Shown here: positions 28,094 to 38,388 of the stretch, one piece after another | Position numbering within the stretch: the stretch's first letter is position 1 | How the letters are laid out: each line of letters starts with the position of its first letter | Origin: JAWXCE01 sp034440495 | GTDB lineage: Bacteria > Pseudomonadota > Alphaproteobacteria > Rhizobiales > Rhodomicrobiaceae | DNA length: 64,000 bases | Assembly (NCBI GenBank): GCA_034440495.1 | Contig: JAWXCE010000045.1 | Location: 49,333 to 113,332, forward strand | Reading direction: 5' to 3' | The notes under the pieces: generated by a model | Told to the model about the DNA's origin: nothing | What the model saw: the letters and a program-made list of their open reading frames with translations, nothing else | Database searches by the model: none | Program-made: the position numbers and the translations under genes

Positions 28094-28729
28094 TTGCGGG
28101 TATTGCGTATTTTTAAGGTTCGCGACAGCGGAAACGCTGAGTTCTGGGTATCGAACCTAGTCATCATGGTGTCCACTATCCTCGGCGTTTACCTGGCCGC
28201 TCAGGCTGGTTACAAAACCGCTATTGAGTTCGAGGCGGCGCGAAACGAGCGCGCTGGCTATTACATGCGCCGTTCGCTGCTCGATGAGGTCAAAGATAAT
28301 CTGCAAGCGGTTGATGATTGGTCCGCCGAGTTTGAGAAAGTCTTGCGGGCGCGCATATCCGCCGATTACTTCCTGCCAACCGATAGCTGGGTGACGTATT
28401 GGGCCGATAAAAACGGTTGCTGCAACTCTGGCAGCAGTTCGCAGCAGCCAGAGGCGATCCGGATGAAAACCTACATCTGGGAAACCATGAAGGAGCAATC
28501 CACTACCTTTGAAATCCCATCGGAATCGATTTCAGCCATTCGGCGCTTCTACGATAACATCGAGGCCAATGGAAATGATATTCAAGGTAAAAGCTGGAAG
28601 TCAGGCCGCGCCGCAAAACGGATTATGGAGGATGTGAAGAAAATGCGCGAAGAGGTTGTACCTAGTCTCGAAAAGGACATCGCCGAGCTGCGCGAGATTC
28701 TGAAAAGCAAATCGGTGGCTGTTCGCTAG
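28094..28729 (+). CDS. Single-helix membrane protein, unknown function
   Basis: 211 residues. The start is TTG at 28094 with a strong agggagg (28082-28088) five bases upstream, which decides it. One membrane helix (about 18-40) is followed by a largely helical soluble part with a CC pair (NGCCNSGSS, about 115) and a C-terminal coiled segment (VVPSLEKDIAELREILKSK). No recognised family or operon partner. Confidence 0.7.
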   Translation: MRVLRIFKVRDSGNAEFWVSNLVIMVSTILGVYLAAQAGYKTAIEFEAARNERAGYYMRRSLLDEVKDNLQAVDDWSAEFEKVLRARISADYFLPTDSWVTYWADKNGCCNSGSSSQQPEAIRMKTYIWETMKEQSTTFEIPSESISAIRRFYDNIEANGNDIQGKSWKSGRAAKRIMEDVKKMREEVVPSLEKDIAELREILKSKSVAVR

Positions 28730-28871
28730 CGCAAACGGTGGCAACCATCTTATCATGTCTGCCCTTGCGGCGACCATCTAGCCCAAGCTGCCGCAACCTT
28801 TTTGCACGCGATTTCAAAACTCAACAGCGAAAACGGCTAGCGCAGGTGCGCCGCAAGGCCGCCAGCGACGT

Positions 28872-31328
28872 TCATTTTTGATTCTTCCCTCCATTTTGCG
28901 TGCTTGACAGAAAGCTCAGAGCGCCATCGGGCAAACGTTGCTTTACGCTAAAAAACCCCTGCCAGGGATCGTCGCGGCGCTCTACTTCTGCGTGAGACAA
29001 TGCGGGGCTTTTTAAATGTTTAAGCTCATCCCACGACACAGGCGCGGCTGCTGTTGCCTGTGCTCTCGCCCGAAGCGACCAGGGCACGATAGCTGTGGCG
29101 CTTCGCTTGTTGCGAAGCCAATCGATATAAATCCTTCCTTTGCGCCTCGCCTTTGTCGCGATGGCGACATATTTTGACGGCTCGGCGATGGCCAGACCCC
29201 GAGCAATGCCTGACGTAAAGTCGCCGACCGCCTCCCAATCCTGTGTCCCATCAAGTGGGGCGATCACGTGAACGCCCTTGCCACCGCTGGCCATCGCGAA
29301 GCTTTCTAGGCCAATCGAGTTCAGCAAGTCGCGCACCTGGAATGCGGCGTCCCGCACGGCGCTGAACGAAATTGCCTCATCAGGGTCGAGGTCAAACACA
29401 GCGCGATCAGGCGCATCAAGGTCTAGCGTAACCGCGCCCCAGCCGTGAAATTCGATGACGCTGAACTGAGCCGCGTTCATAAGCCCTTCGGCGGAATTAA
29501 TGGTCAGATAGTCTGCGTGCTCCTTCGCCGGATCAGGCACGCGGCTGATGCCACGCTTCATGCCAGACAGGGCATGTCGCTGAAAGAAGGTTTCGCCTGC
29601 AAGTCCATCCGGCGCGCGCACAAAACTCACTGGACGGTCGCGCAAATGAGGGAGAATGCGATCCGCCACGGTCGCGTAATAGTCCGCCATCCCGCCTTTG
29701 GTAAGGCCAGTTTCCGGGAATATCACCCGCTCGGGATGGGTCAAGCGTATCGACGGCAATTTTCCCGGCGCCGCTTTAATGCCCGACTTCACAATACGCT
29801 CTTTTGCAGGAATTGGCATCCAGTCCTCCCGCCAGCCCAAAAAGCGGCCCTGCCGTATTTGGCCATCACCCGTCCAACCAGCTAACGCGATTTCGGCGCG
29901 CAAACGCGGCTTGATCCAGACAATGCCGCGAGGCGCGGCGGTGGCGTTCAAAAGGGATGGCGGAGTTTTTAGCTTGATCGCGTCAAGCTTCGCCTTCATT
30001 TCCGACATTTGCTTGTCCGTGAAGCCGCCTCCCACGCGGCCCGCATAGCGCAGCGCTCCATCCGCATCGATAGCGGCAACAAGCGATGCAAAGGGACGCT
30101 TATCGGAGGGCGAGTATCCCACGATGACCACATCCTCCCGCTTTTGGCCCTTTACTTTAAGCCAGGAGTCGCTGCGGCCTGACCGATAAGGAGACGCTGC
30201 TTTTTTGCAAATAATGCCTTCCGCTCCGCCTCCGAGGGCATTGGCGAACAACTCGTCGCCATTGCCCTCGTGCCATGCCGCCGTTCGGATTGTCTGCCCG
30301 TCGGCCTCATGCAACGCGAGGTCTAATGTTACTTTCCGCGCCGTCAAAGGCTGACCGCGTAGATCAATCCCCGCATGGATTAAAATATCGAAGGCGACAA
30401 AGGCGATTGCACCCCGCCTCTCAAGCGCCGCGACAAGTGCCGGAAAGTCGGTCAATCCTTTATAATCAAAAACGACAGCCTCACCGTCTATCAGCGCGCC
30501 ATCAAGATTAAGCAGCCTTAAAGCCTGTGCGATCGCGGGAAAACGTCCCGTCCAGTCATGCCCCTCGCGTGTGTATAGATGCACCTCGGGACCCGAACAT
30601 GCCGCCTGGAGCCTATATCCATCATATTTCATTTCATGAAGCCAGCCGTCGGCGGATGGTGGAGCATCGCGGGTTTTGCACAGGCAGGGAGGCACGAATT
30701 CTGGGAGGGCGTGATAGCGAGCGGCGGTAGGCTTTTTGCGCGCGCGTTTAGCAGGTTTGCCCGCCTCTATCTCGGCTCGATTGCGGCCTGTCGAAACGCT
30801 GGTTTCAAACTGTTCAACGAAAATAGCCTCCCTGTCGGCAAGCTCGTCCTTTTCCTTGATGAGCAACCAGTTTTCCCGTTTGCCCTCGGGCTTCATGCGC
30901 ACCAAAGCCCAGGCCCCGCGCATCCGTTTGCCGAACAGCCTTAGTTTCAGCGAACCGTCGGCAATGGCCTGCGCGGCATCGGCGGATATTGGCTCCCAGA
31001 CGCCTTTATCCCACAACATCACCGTGCCGCCGCCATACTCGCCTCGAGGAATCAACCCCTCAAACTCCGCATAGGAGAGCGGGTGATCCTCAGTGCGCAC
31101 CGCAAGGCGCTTGTCGGCGGGGTTAAGGCTGGGGCCGCGTGTCACCGCCCAACTTACCAGCACACCCCCCAGTTCCAGCCTGAAATCATAATGATCGCGT
31201 CGCGCCCAATGGTGCTGAACCACGAAAAGGCTGCCGCCAGCCCTGCCGCCGCTGGCGGGTTCTGGGGAGCGCTTGAAATCTCGCTTCTGTGTATAGGCAC
31301 CAAGTGGATTGTCCGCGCGGCGAGGCAT
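28872..31328 (-). CDS. ligD: ATP-dependent DNA ligase LigD (phosphoesterase-ligase-polymerase)
   Basis: The 818-residue multifunctional enzyme of bacterial non-homologous end joining. Domain order: 3'-phosphoesterase (about 35-170; HYDFRLELGG), ATP-dependent ligase (about 205-515; adenylated Lys234 in MKYDGYRL), and primase-like polymerase (about 540-805; VFDLDPDEAISF). This order is common in alphaproteobacteria. Its ATG overlaps the ku stop, so Ku and LigD are made together. All three domains look intact. Confidence 0.96.
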   Translation of the reverse strand: MPRRADNPLGAYTQKRDFKRSPEPASGGRAGGSLFVVQHHWARRDHYDFRLELGGVLVSWAVTRGPSLNPADKRLAVRTEDHPLSYAEFEGLIPRGEYGGGTVMLWDKGVWEPISADAAQAIADGSLKLRLFGKRMRGAWALVRMKPEGKRENWLLIKEKDELADREAIFVEQFETSVSTGRNRAEIEAGKPAKRARKKPTAARYHALPEFVPPCLCKTRDAPPSADGWLHEMKYDGYRLQAACSGPEVHLYTREGHDWTGRFPAIAQALRLLNLDGALIDGEAVVFDYKGLTDFPALVAALERRGAIAFVAFDILIHAGIDLRGQPLTARKVTLDLALHEADGQTIRTAAWHEGNGDELFANALGGGAEGIICKKAASPYRSGRSDSWLKVKGQKREDVVIVGYSPSDKRPFASLVAAIDADGALRYAGRVGGGFTDKQMSEMKAKLDAIKLKTPPSLLNATAAPRGIVWIKPRLRAEIALAGWTGDGQIRQGRFLGWREDWMPIPAKERIVKSGIKAAPGKLPSIRLTHPERVIFPETGLTKGGMADYYATVADRILPHLRDRPVSFVRAPDGLAGETFFQRHALSGMKRGISRVPDPAKEHADYLTINSAEGLMNAAQFSVIEFHGWGAVTLDLDAPDRAVFDLDPDEAISFSAVRDAAFQVRDLLNSIGLESFAMASGGKGVHVIAPLDGTQDWEAVGDFTSGIARGLAIAEPSKYVAIATKARRKGRIYIDWLRNKRSATAIVPWSLRARAQATAAAPVSWDELKHLKSPALSHAEVERRDDPWQGFFSVKQRLPDGALSFLSSTQNGGKNQK

Positions 31329-32200
31329 CAGCTGGCTTTTTTACGGGAAGGCTTTACCGCCTTGGTGGGCGTAGATTTAGCAGTTTTCGCGATGGCTTTT
31401 GGCGCGGTTTTTTTGTCGGTCGCAACCGAGCGCCGCAACGCCTCCATGAAGTCAATGACCGCGCCTGCAGGCGCCCCATCGCGTGCATCCACCGCGACTG
31501 TTTTGCCACCCTTTAGCTTTGATTGCACCAGTTCGCGAAGCGCTTCAGCGTAGTGGTTTTTGTAGGCTGACGCATCGAACGGCGCGGATTTGCGGGCAAT
31601 AAGGTCTTTGGCCATGTCGACCAGATCCGAGCGCAGCTTACCCGCGCCGATGCCCTCGAAAACATCATCGGATTCTTTAATTTCCTCCTCATAGCGCAGA
31701 GTTTCCAGCAACATGCCCGCGCCGCAAGGCTTCAGCGCAATCAGGTTTTCCTTGCCGCGCAGCGTCAGTTGGCCAATGCCGACCTTACGTTCCTCGCGTA
31801 GGGCATCGCGGATAACTCTATACCCTTCCTCGGCTACATCGCCATCGGGCAAGAGATAGTAGGGCCGCTCGAAGTACAGCGGGTCGATTTCGCATGTATC
31901 GACAAACTGGGTGAGCTCGATGGTATGGCGCGTTTTCAGCTTCAGTTCGTCAAGTTCATCGCCCTCGAACAGCACGTAATGCCCCGGCTCGACTTCATAG
32001 CCGCTAACGATGTCGTCCTGTTGCACCTCGCCCACGCCGGGCGCAACCTTCTGATAGCGAATGCGCTTTTTCGTCTCCCGGTGAACCTGATGAAAACTAA
32101 TGGCGCGGTCGGCGCGTGTTGCGGTAACCATCCTAACCGGTATAATAACGAGGGATAGGCGCAGATGGCCTTTCCAGAAAGTCCTAATACGCTCAACCAT
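31328..32200 (-). CDS. ku: DNA end-binding protein Ku
   Basis: A 290-residue bacterial Ku homodimer subunit that encircles broken DNA ends and recruits LigD. It starts RTFWKGHLRLSLVIIPVRM and has FHQVHRETKKRIRYQKVAPG and the TIELTQFVDTCEIDPLYFE segment typical of the family. A Lys/Ala-rich C-terminal tail (about 255-290) is the usual DNA- and ligase-interaction region. Overlaps ligD by three bases. Confidence 0.96.
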   Translation of the reverse strand: MVERIRTFWKGHLRLSLVIIPVRMVTATRADRAISFHQVHRETKKRIRYQKVAPGVGEVQQDDIVSGYEVEPGHYVLFEGDELDELKLKTRHTIELTQFVDTCEIDPLYFERPYYLLPDGDVAEEGYRVIRDALREERKVGIGQLTLRGKENLIALKPCGAGMLLETLRYEEEIKESDDVFEGIGAGKLRSDLVDMAKDLIARKSAPFDASAYKNHYAEALRELVQSKLKGGKTVAVDARDGAPAGAVIDFMEALRRSVATDKKTAPKAIAKTAKSTPTKAVKPSRKKAS

Positions 32201-32250
32201 GTCACTACCTACTAACTATGCTCGCTGTATTTGACACAGTGCGAGATCGA

Positions 32251-34476
32251 TCAAATCAGTTTATCGATATGTATCGGCAGCTCCCGAATGCGTTTGCCTG
32301 TTGCATGGTAAACGGCGTTGGCGACGGCGGCGTCGGTGCCGACATTGCCCAACTCGCCCAGCCCCTTGACGCCAGCAGGGTTCACCTTGTCGTCCACTTC
32401 CGGCACCATGATAACCTGAATATCCGTGATATCAGCGTTCACTGGCATGACGTAATCGGCGATGTTATCGTTGATATATCGAGCGGTTTTGGGATCGATT
32501 TCGGTCGCCTCATGCAAAGCCGCTGATACGCCCCATATGAGCCCGCCCATCAACTGGCTACGCGCGGTGCGGGGGTTAACGATACGCCCGGCCGCGAATG
32601 CGCCGACGATACGGGGAGCTTTAATCTCGCGCGTGCGCTGATTGATGCGCACCTCAACAAACTCCGCGCCGAACGCGAACATGGTGCGATCTTTTAGCGG
32701 CCCTCCAGTTATCCCGACGCTGCCCTTGTTAAGATCGTCTATAGCGCCGCTTGGCGCATCCGCCTGTTTCCACTCCACGAGTTCCTCGATCGTCGACACG
32801 CCAAGACGCTGAAATGCTTCCTGGATGTCGTCAGGCGTCAGCGCTGTCATCGAGTCGCGCCCGCTGGTCTGGAAAAGTTTGGTTTGAATGACGCCGCAGG
32901 CAAGTTGCACGGCGGAGGCGACGCTGGCTGTCGTCACGGAGCCGCCCGCAACCGGACCCGGGGGCAAATCTGAGTGACCAAGCTCCACTTTGACTTTTTC
33001 AATAGGTTGCCCAAGCCACTCTCCAGCGACCTGACCAATAACAGTATAGGCACCGGTTCCTACATCGTGGGCGGCGCATTGGACGCGAATTGAGCCGTCG
33101 GCGTTGAAACGCACTCTCACAGCGGTCGGATTGTGTTGAGTTGGATACATCGCGGTGGCGCAGCCCCAGCCGATAAGCCATTCGCCATCCGTCATAGAGC
33201 CGGGCAGCGGGGAGCGCTTTTCCCAGCCAAATGCGCGGGCGCCCTCGGCGTAGCATTCCAGCAGCGAGCGGGATGTATACGCGGCGCCCGTAACTGGATT
33301 GACTTTTGTCTCGTTTATGCGCCGGAACTGTACCGGATCGATCCCAGCACACTCGGCCAGTTCGTCCATGGCGCATTCAAGCGCAAACATGTACGGCACC
33401 TCGGCGGGCGAGCGCATGAAACCGGGGGTGTTGCGGTCGCCTTTCACCAAGTGAACTTTCGTCCAAATGTTTGGGCAGGCGTAAATCGCCACATTGCTTT
33501 TCGTGCCGCCAACCACGTAGTCGTCAGTTCGCGAGGTCATTTCCCAGGCTTCGTGGGAATAAGATGATAGCTTGCCCTCGGCGGTGGCTGACATGCGAAC
33601 CTGATGTTTGGTTTCCGCGCGGTAGGTCGCGGTGGTAAAACCCTGATCGCGCGTGACGACGAGCTTCACCGGCCGGCCGAGCTTGCGCGCGGCCAGGGCA
33701 ACCAGCGCCGTGCGTTGCGTGATGCCGCCCTTGGAGCCGAAAGCTCCGCCGATAAACGGCGATACGACTTTAATCTGTTCAGGTTCGATATCGAGCTGTC
33801 TGGCCAAACCGAACTTCATGCCTATAACCCATTGACTGGGTTCATACAAAACCAGTTCATCGCCGTTCCACACGCATGTGGTTGAAAAAAGCTCTATGGG
33901 GTTGTGATGTTGAGCGGGCGTGCGGTACTCGGCGTTGATTTTGATCTCGGAAAGAAGATAAGCGCCGGCCGCGTCACCGAGCTTGGGATCTTCGTGCTCC
34001 GGATTTACCTTGGCTGCTTCGTGAAAGTCCGATCCGCTCGACTCGAGGGTCGCGGTTGGAGTTTCAGCCGCGTAAACCGGTTTGAATTTGTATGAAGCCT
34101 CACGTGCCAGTTCGTAGTTTTCAGCCACGATCAAAGCCACAATATCACCATCATGACGAACGCGGTTGTCTGCGAGCGGCTTTTGCGCTGTAGACTCCGA
34201 ACCGCCTTTGCCAAAAAACTTGAACGCTCCAGGAATTTTCGTGTTGAGATGGGTCATCACATGCAGAATGCCCGGCATATCGCGAACCGCCGCATCATCG
34301 AAGCTTGTGATAGCGCCTCGGGAGATTGAGCTTGTCACCAGGTAAGCGTAGGCAGGTCGTGGCGTTGCGAAGTCTGATGCATATTTGGCGTCACCCGTCA
34401 CCTTGGCGCGGCCATCGATGCGGGGCACTGGCTGGCCCATATTTTCTTTTTGTTGTGGTACTGCGGGATCGGCCAT
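32251..34476 (-). CDS. Aldehyde oxidoreductase molybdopterin subunit, copy 1 (PaoC-like)
   Basis: 741-residue large subunit of a xanthine oxidase-family enzyme, closest in layout to E. coli PaoC (YagR). The start ATG 34476 has ggagg six bases upstream. Features: the GRAKVTGDAKYASD N-terminus, the substrate-channel motif GGAFGSKGG, and the catalytic Glu in VKGLGELG near the C-terminus. It presumably oxidises an aldehyde in the periplasm with the 2Fe-2S and FAD subunits encoded upstream. It is the last gene of a four-gene operon and is a paralogue of the next gene upstream. Substrate not predictable. Confidence 0.9.
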   Translation of the reverse strand: MADPAVPQQKENMGQPVPRIDGRAKVTGDAKYASDFATPRPAYAYLVTSSISRGAITSFDDAAVRDMPGILHVMTHLNTKIPGAFKFFGKGGSESTAQKPLADNRVRHDGDIVALIVAENYELAREASYKFKPVYAAETPTATLESSGSDFHEAAKVNPEHEDPKLGDAAGAYLLSEIKINAEYRTPAQHHNPIELFSTTCVWNGDELVLYEPSQWVIGMKFGLARQLDIEPEQIKVVSPFIGGAFGSKGGITQRTALVALAARKLGRPVKLVVTRDQGFTTATYRAETKHQVRMSATAEGKLSSYSHEAWEMTSRTDDYVVGGTKSNVAIYACPNIWTKVHLVKGDRNTPGFMRSPAEVPYMFALECAMDELAECAGIDPVQFRRINETKVNPVTGAAYTSRSLLECYAEGARAFGWEKRSPLPGSMTDGEWLIGWGCATAMYPTQHNPTAVRVRFNADGSIRVQCAAHDVGTGAYTVIGQVAGEWLGQPIEKVKVELGHSDLPPGPVAGGSVTTASVASAVQLACGVIQTKLFQTSGRDSMTALTPDDIQEAFQRLGVSTIEELVEWKQADAPSGAIDDLNKGSVGITGGPLKDRTMFAFGAEFVEVRINQRTREIKAPRIVGAFAAGRIVNPRTARSQLMGGLIWGVSAALHEATEIDPKTARYINDNIADYVMPVNADITDIQVIMVPEVDDKVNPAGVKGLGELGNVGTDAAVANAVYHATGKRIRELPIHIDKLI

Positions 34477-34516
34477 TGCAAACCTCCATCGCGCCAAGCG
34501 GAGCGGTTAACGTTAA

Positions 34517-36721
34517 TCAGACGGCAAACAGATTTTCGATGCGAATCGGCAACTCGCGGATGCGCTGGCCGGTGGCGTGATAGACGGCGTTCGCCACGGC
34601 CGCGTTGGCGCCGATAACCCCCATCTCGCCAAGGCCTTTGACGCCCGCTAGGTTAACGTCGTTATCCACCTCGGACACAAGTATCACCTGTACATCATGC
34701 ACATCAGCCGAGGTCGGCACGACATAATCCGCGATATTATCGTTTACATAGCGCGCTGTCCGCTCGTCGATTTCCGTGACCTCGTAAAGAGCGGAAGACA
34801 CGCCCCAGATCATGCCGCTCATAAGCTGACTGCGCGCGGTGCGGGTGTTCATGATTCCGCCTGCGGAAAATGCGCCAACCATTCTTGGCACAATGATTTC
34901 GCGCGTGTGTTCGTTAACGCGCACTTCCACGAACTCGGCGCCAAACCCAAACATGGTGCGCTTTTCACTAGCGCCTCCGGATATGTCGGTCTTGCCCTGC
35001 TTGAAGGCTTCAAGTGCGTCTTTTTTCGCCTCCTGAGGCGTCCACGAGGCATACTCTTCGATCACGGATGTGCCCAGACGTTCAAATGCGGCCTTGAGAT
35101 TAGCCGTATCTGGCTTGCCGCCCAAGCGCTGCAGCAAGCGGTCGCAGGCGATTTTAATCGTTGAACAGATGCTTGCCGTACTGTTCGATCCACCAGCGAC
35201 CGGCCCCGGCGGAAGATCGCTGTCGCCTAGCTCCACGGTGACATTTTTAAGCGGCAAGCCCAGACATTCGGCCGCCATCTGCCCGTAGACGGTATATGCG
35301 CCAGTGCCGAGTTCATGCCCTGCGCACTGGACTTTTACATAACCGTCATCGTTCAGAGAAACGCGCACGAATGCAGGGCTATATTGGGTTGGATAGCATG
35401 AGGTTGCGCAGCCCCAACCGATTAGCCATTCGCCGTCACGCATCGACTTCGGCTCTGGTTTGCGCGCGCTCCACTCGAACGCTTCTGAGGCCTCATCAAA
35501 ACATTGGATGAGCGAGCGGGAAGTGTATGGCGCGCCGCTCGCCGGACTTACCCTCGTCTCGTTTAGTTTGAGAAACTCAACAGGGTCTATTTTAAGTTTT
35601 TCCGCCAGTTCGTCCATGGCGGTTTCCAGAGTAAAAAAGTACGGCGCCTCTGGCGGGCCGCGCATATAGCCGGGCGCGTTACGGTCGCCCTTAACGATAC
35701 GCGCCTTCGTCAAAATGTTCGGGCAGGCGTACATCGGAGTGGTGATTTTAGGTCCGCCGGTATCAAAGCTGTCCGCGCGCGAGGTCATCTCCCAGGATTC
35801 ATCCAAGTACGATGTTAGTTTTCCGTCCTTGGACGCGGCCATCCTGATGCGCTGTCTGGTTTCGCCGCGATAGCTTGATGTTGTGAAGCCCTGGTCGCGG
35901 GTTACGACAAGCCTGACAGGTCGTTTCAATTGTTTTGCCGCCATGGCGACAAGCGCCGAACGGTGCGTTACGCCGCCCTTTGAGCCAAATGCGCCGCCGA
36001 TGAAACGGCTCAAGACGCGGATATTACCCGCATCCATCTTAAGATGCCGCGCAAGACCGAATTTGAGACCTACTACCCACCGGCTTGGCTCATAAACCGT
36101 CAGCTTTTCGCCTTCCCACACACAGGTGGTCGAAAAAAGCTCTATCGGATTATGGTGCTGGATAGGAGTTTGGCGCCACGCATCCACTTTGTCAGCAGTT
36201 TCTTCAAAAGCCTTTGCAGCGTCTCCGGTTATCTGTTCTTTAAAGTTCTCGGTCGCATCCGCCGCAAGCTGAACATCAGCGCCTTTTGAGTCGAACGAGG
36301 CTGTCGGCTCCTCCATGTCGTAGGTGATTTTAATGCGGTAAGATGCTTCGCGCGCAAGCTCATAACTCTCGGCGACAATAAGGCCGATGACGTCGCCGTC
36401 ATGATGGACGCGATTGCCTTCCAGCACTTTCGCACTGGTATCGTCCGTGCCGCCCTTAATGCGGGCGACGAATTCACCTGGAGTTTTTGTATTCTCATGG
36501 GTCATCATAGCAATTACGCCTGGCATTGCGCGCACCTCAGAGTCGTCGATATCCTTGATGCTGCCGCAGGCTACTGCGGAGGTTAGCAGATAACCGTAGG
36601 CAAGACGCGGCATGGCCATATCAGCGGCAAACCTCGTTGCTCCGGTCACCTTCGGTTCGCTATCGACGCGAACCACAGGATCGCCCATGTTTGCTTTTGG
36701 CGGCGGCGCAGCTTGTATCAT
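34517..36721 (-). CDS. Aldehyde oxidoreductase molybdopterin subunit, copy 2 (PaoC-like)
   Basis: 734 residues, clearly homologous over its full length to the neighbour at 32251-34476 (shared IQHHNPIELFSTTCVWEG-type, GGAFGSKGG and VKGLGEMG motifs), with the catalytic Glu retained. It directly follows the FAD-subunit gene (one base gap), so it is the canonical PaoC position; copy 1 is the added gene. Divergence is substantial, so the duplication is not recent. The two may give alternative enzymes sharing the small subunits. Confidence 0.9.
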   Translation of the reverse strand: MIQAAPPPKANMGDPVVRVDSEPKVTGATRFAADMAMPRLAYGYLLTSAVACGSIKDIDDSEVRAMPGVIAMMTHENTKTPGEFVARIKGGTDDTSAKVLEGNRVHHDGDVIGLIVAESYELAREASYRIKITYDMEEPTASFDSKGADVQLAADATENFKEQITGDAAKAFEETADKVDAWRQTPIQHHNPIELFSTTCVWEGEKLTVYEPSRWVVGLKFGLARHLKMDAGNIRVLSRFIGGAFGSKGGVTHRSALVAMAAKQLKRPVRLVVTRDQGFTTSSYRGETRQRIRMAASKDGKLTSYLDESWEMTSRADSFDTGGPKITTPMYACPNILTKARIVKGDRNAPGYMRGPPEAPYFFTLETAMDELAEKLKIDPVEFLKLNETRVSPASGAPYTSRSLIQCFDEASEAFEWSARKPEPKSMRDGEWLIGWGCATSCYPTQYSPAFVRVSLNDDGYVKVQCAGHELGTGAYTVYGQMAAECLGLPLKNVTVELGDSDLPPGPVAGGSNSTASICSTIKIACDRLLQRLGGKPDTANLKAAFERLGTSVIEEYASWTPQEAKKDALEAFKQGKTDISGGASEKRTMFGFGAEFVEVRVNEHTREIIVPRMVGAFSAGGIMNTRTARSQLMSGMIWGVSSALYEVTEIDERTARYVNDNIADYVVPTSADVHDVQVILVSEVDNDVNLAGVKGLGEMGVIGANAAVANAVYHATGQRIRELPIRIENLFAV

Positions 36722-36722
36722 T

Positions 36723-37739
36723 TCAGACCTCCAGGGCGCGTGCCTTCAACAAGGCCCGAACCACGGTCTGCTGGCCTAACCGCACTTTAAATTCGCTGTA
36801 TTTTTGTGGCTTCGCGCCCGCAAACGCTGCTTGAGCAGCGCGCAGCGCCGTCGCCTCGTTGAGAGGCTGGCCGCGAAGGCTATCTTCGGCCACCTTAACG
36901 CGCCATGGCTTCGTCGCCACACCGCCAACTGCAATGCGAACATCCGTTACTTTATCGCCGTCAAGCGCCAGGGCGATTGCGGCGGACGTAAGGGCGAAAG
37001 CATACGACTCACGATCGCGGATTTTCAGATAAAGCGAGCGACGCGTATGTGGGCCAGCAGGCACGGTAAACGCTGTTATAAGCTCACCAGGACGAAGCAC
37101 GGTTTCGATATGGGGCGTTGTTCCCGGCTCGCGATGCAACTCGGCGAAAGGTATGGAACGGCGTCCGCGTTCGCTGGCGATCTCCACCTGCGCATCAAGA
37201 GCAATCATGCCCTGCGCCCAATCTCCCGGATAAACAGCAATGCACTGATCTGACCCGCCAAGCACCGCATGGAGGCGGTTAACGCCGTCGATTGCCGCAC
37301 ATCCGGAGCCGGGGTTGCGTTTGTTGCAGTTTGCGTAGGAAACATCGCGGAAGTAATTGCAGCGCGTGCGTTGGAGCACGTTGCCTCCAACCGTCGCCAT
37401 AATGCGAAGCTGCTGGCTGGCGGCCATCCACAACGACTCCGACAAAACAGGATAGTCGCGCTTGATGGCTTCGTGTTCGGCCGCCTCTGCCATCGTCACC
37501 AAAGCGCCGATCCGCAAACCCTGAGACGTGGCCTGAACACCGCGTAGTGCGGGATCATTCAGCTTTCTGATGTCAACGAGTTTGGATGGCTGCATGACAT
37601 CGAGTTTCATAAGGTCGATCATGGTTGTGCCGCCAGCCAGAAACTGTGTAGGGGCGCGGTTCGCGGCATCGGCGTTTGACAAGCCGGATTTCAAAGCGCC
37701 TGGCATGTCCGTCGCGGACTCATAAAGAAATGGCCGCAT
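36723..37739 (-). CDS. Aldehyde oxidoreductase FAD subunit (PaoB-like)
   Basis: 338 residues of the CO-dehydrogenase flavoprotein type: FAD-binding AGGTTMIDLMK and TVGGNVLQRTRC. The insertion RTRCNYFRD...ANCNKRNPGSGC carries cysteines spaced like those that bind the extra [4Fe-4S] cluster in E. coli PaoB. That puts this operon with the PaoABC group rather than ordinary xanthine dehydrogenases. It lies between the 2Fe-2S subunit gene and the first molybdopterin subunit gene with one-base gaps. Confidence 0.92.
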   Translation of the reverse strand: MRPFLYESATDMPGALKSGLSNADAANRAPTQFLAGGTTMIDLMKLDVMQPSKLVDIRKLNDPALRGVQATSQGLRIGALVTMAEAAEHEAIKRDYPVLSESLWMAASQQLRIMATVGGNVLQRTRCNYFRDVSYANCNKRNPGSGCAAIDGVNRLHAVLGGSDQCIAVYPGDWAQGMIALDAQVEIASERGRRSIPFAELHREPGTTPHIETVLRPGELITAFTVPAGPHTRRSLYLKIRDRESYAFALTSAAIALALDGDKVTDVRIAVGGVATKPWRVKVAEDSLRGQPLNEATALRAAQAAFAGAKPQKYSEFKVRLGQQTVVRALLKARALEV

Positions 37740-37740
37740 C

Positions 37741-38388
37741 TCAAGCCTCCATAAAATCGCGGGCCTGCGTCACCGCGGCCACAATGTTGGGATATGCGGC
37801 GCAGCGGCAGAGGTTGCCGCTCATATATTCGCGGATAAGTTCGGGGCTTTTTGCATGGCCTTCCTGCACGCAAGCAACCGCTGACATGATTTGTCCGGGC
37901 GTGCAGTAGCCGCACTGGAAAGCGTCGTGATCGATAAAGGCCTGCTGCATCGGATGCAGTTTGCCATCCTGAGCCAGTCCCTCGATTGTCGTAATGTCCG
38001 CACTCTGAGCGGCGACGGCAAGCGTCAGGCACGCCAGAACGCGCTGGCCATTCACATGAACAGTGCAGGCACCGCATTGTCCCTGGTCGCAACCTTTTTT
38101 GCTTCCCGTCAGATCGATATGTTCGCGTAGCGCGTCGAGAAGCGTCGTGCGCACATCCAAATTGAGATTGTAGTCGCGCTGATTAACCCGAAGTCGCATG
38201 GGAACAGCGTCTCTTGGATTCTGTGCGGTTTGGGGTTGCGCTGAAGTCTGGCGGTTAGCCCCGTCCAAAGCGAGTGGCAGTGCCGCTGCGGCGGTGACCG
38301 ATAAAAACGAACGACGGCTTATACCGCTTCCACCACTTACTTTGGGTTTTGCATTTTCTAATTTGTCCTCCGGGTTTGTCATGAACAT
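37741..38388 (-). CDS. Aldehyde oxidoreductase 2Fe-2S subunit with Tat signal (PaoA-like)
   Basis: 215 residues. A twin-arginine signal (SRRSFLSVTAAAALPLAL, about 25-42) shows export of the folded complex to the periplasm. The two [2Fe-2S] clusters are bound by GCDQGQCGACTVHVNGQ...C and CGYCTPGQ...NLCRC. First gene of the operon; the start is at 38388 or at the second ATG 38382. The large subunits would be exported with it as passengers, as in E. coli PaoABC. Confidence 0.93.
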   Translation of the reverse strand: MFMTNPEDKLENAKPKVSGGSGISRRSFLSVTAAAALPLALDGANRQTSAQPQTAQNPRDAVPMRLRVNQRDYNLNLDVRTTLLDALREHIDLTGSKKGCDQGQCGACTVHVNGQRVLACLTLAVAAQSADITTIEGLAQDGKLHPMQQAFIDHDAFQCGYCTPGQIMSAVACVQEGHAKSPELIREYMSGNLCRCAAYPNIVAAVTQARDFMEA

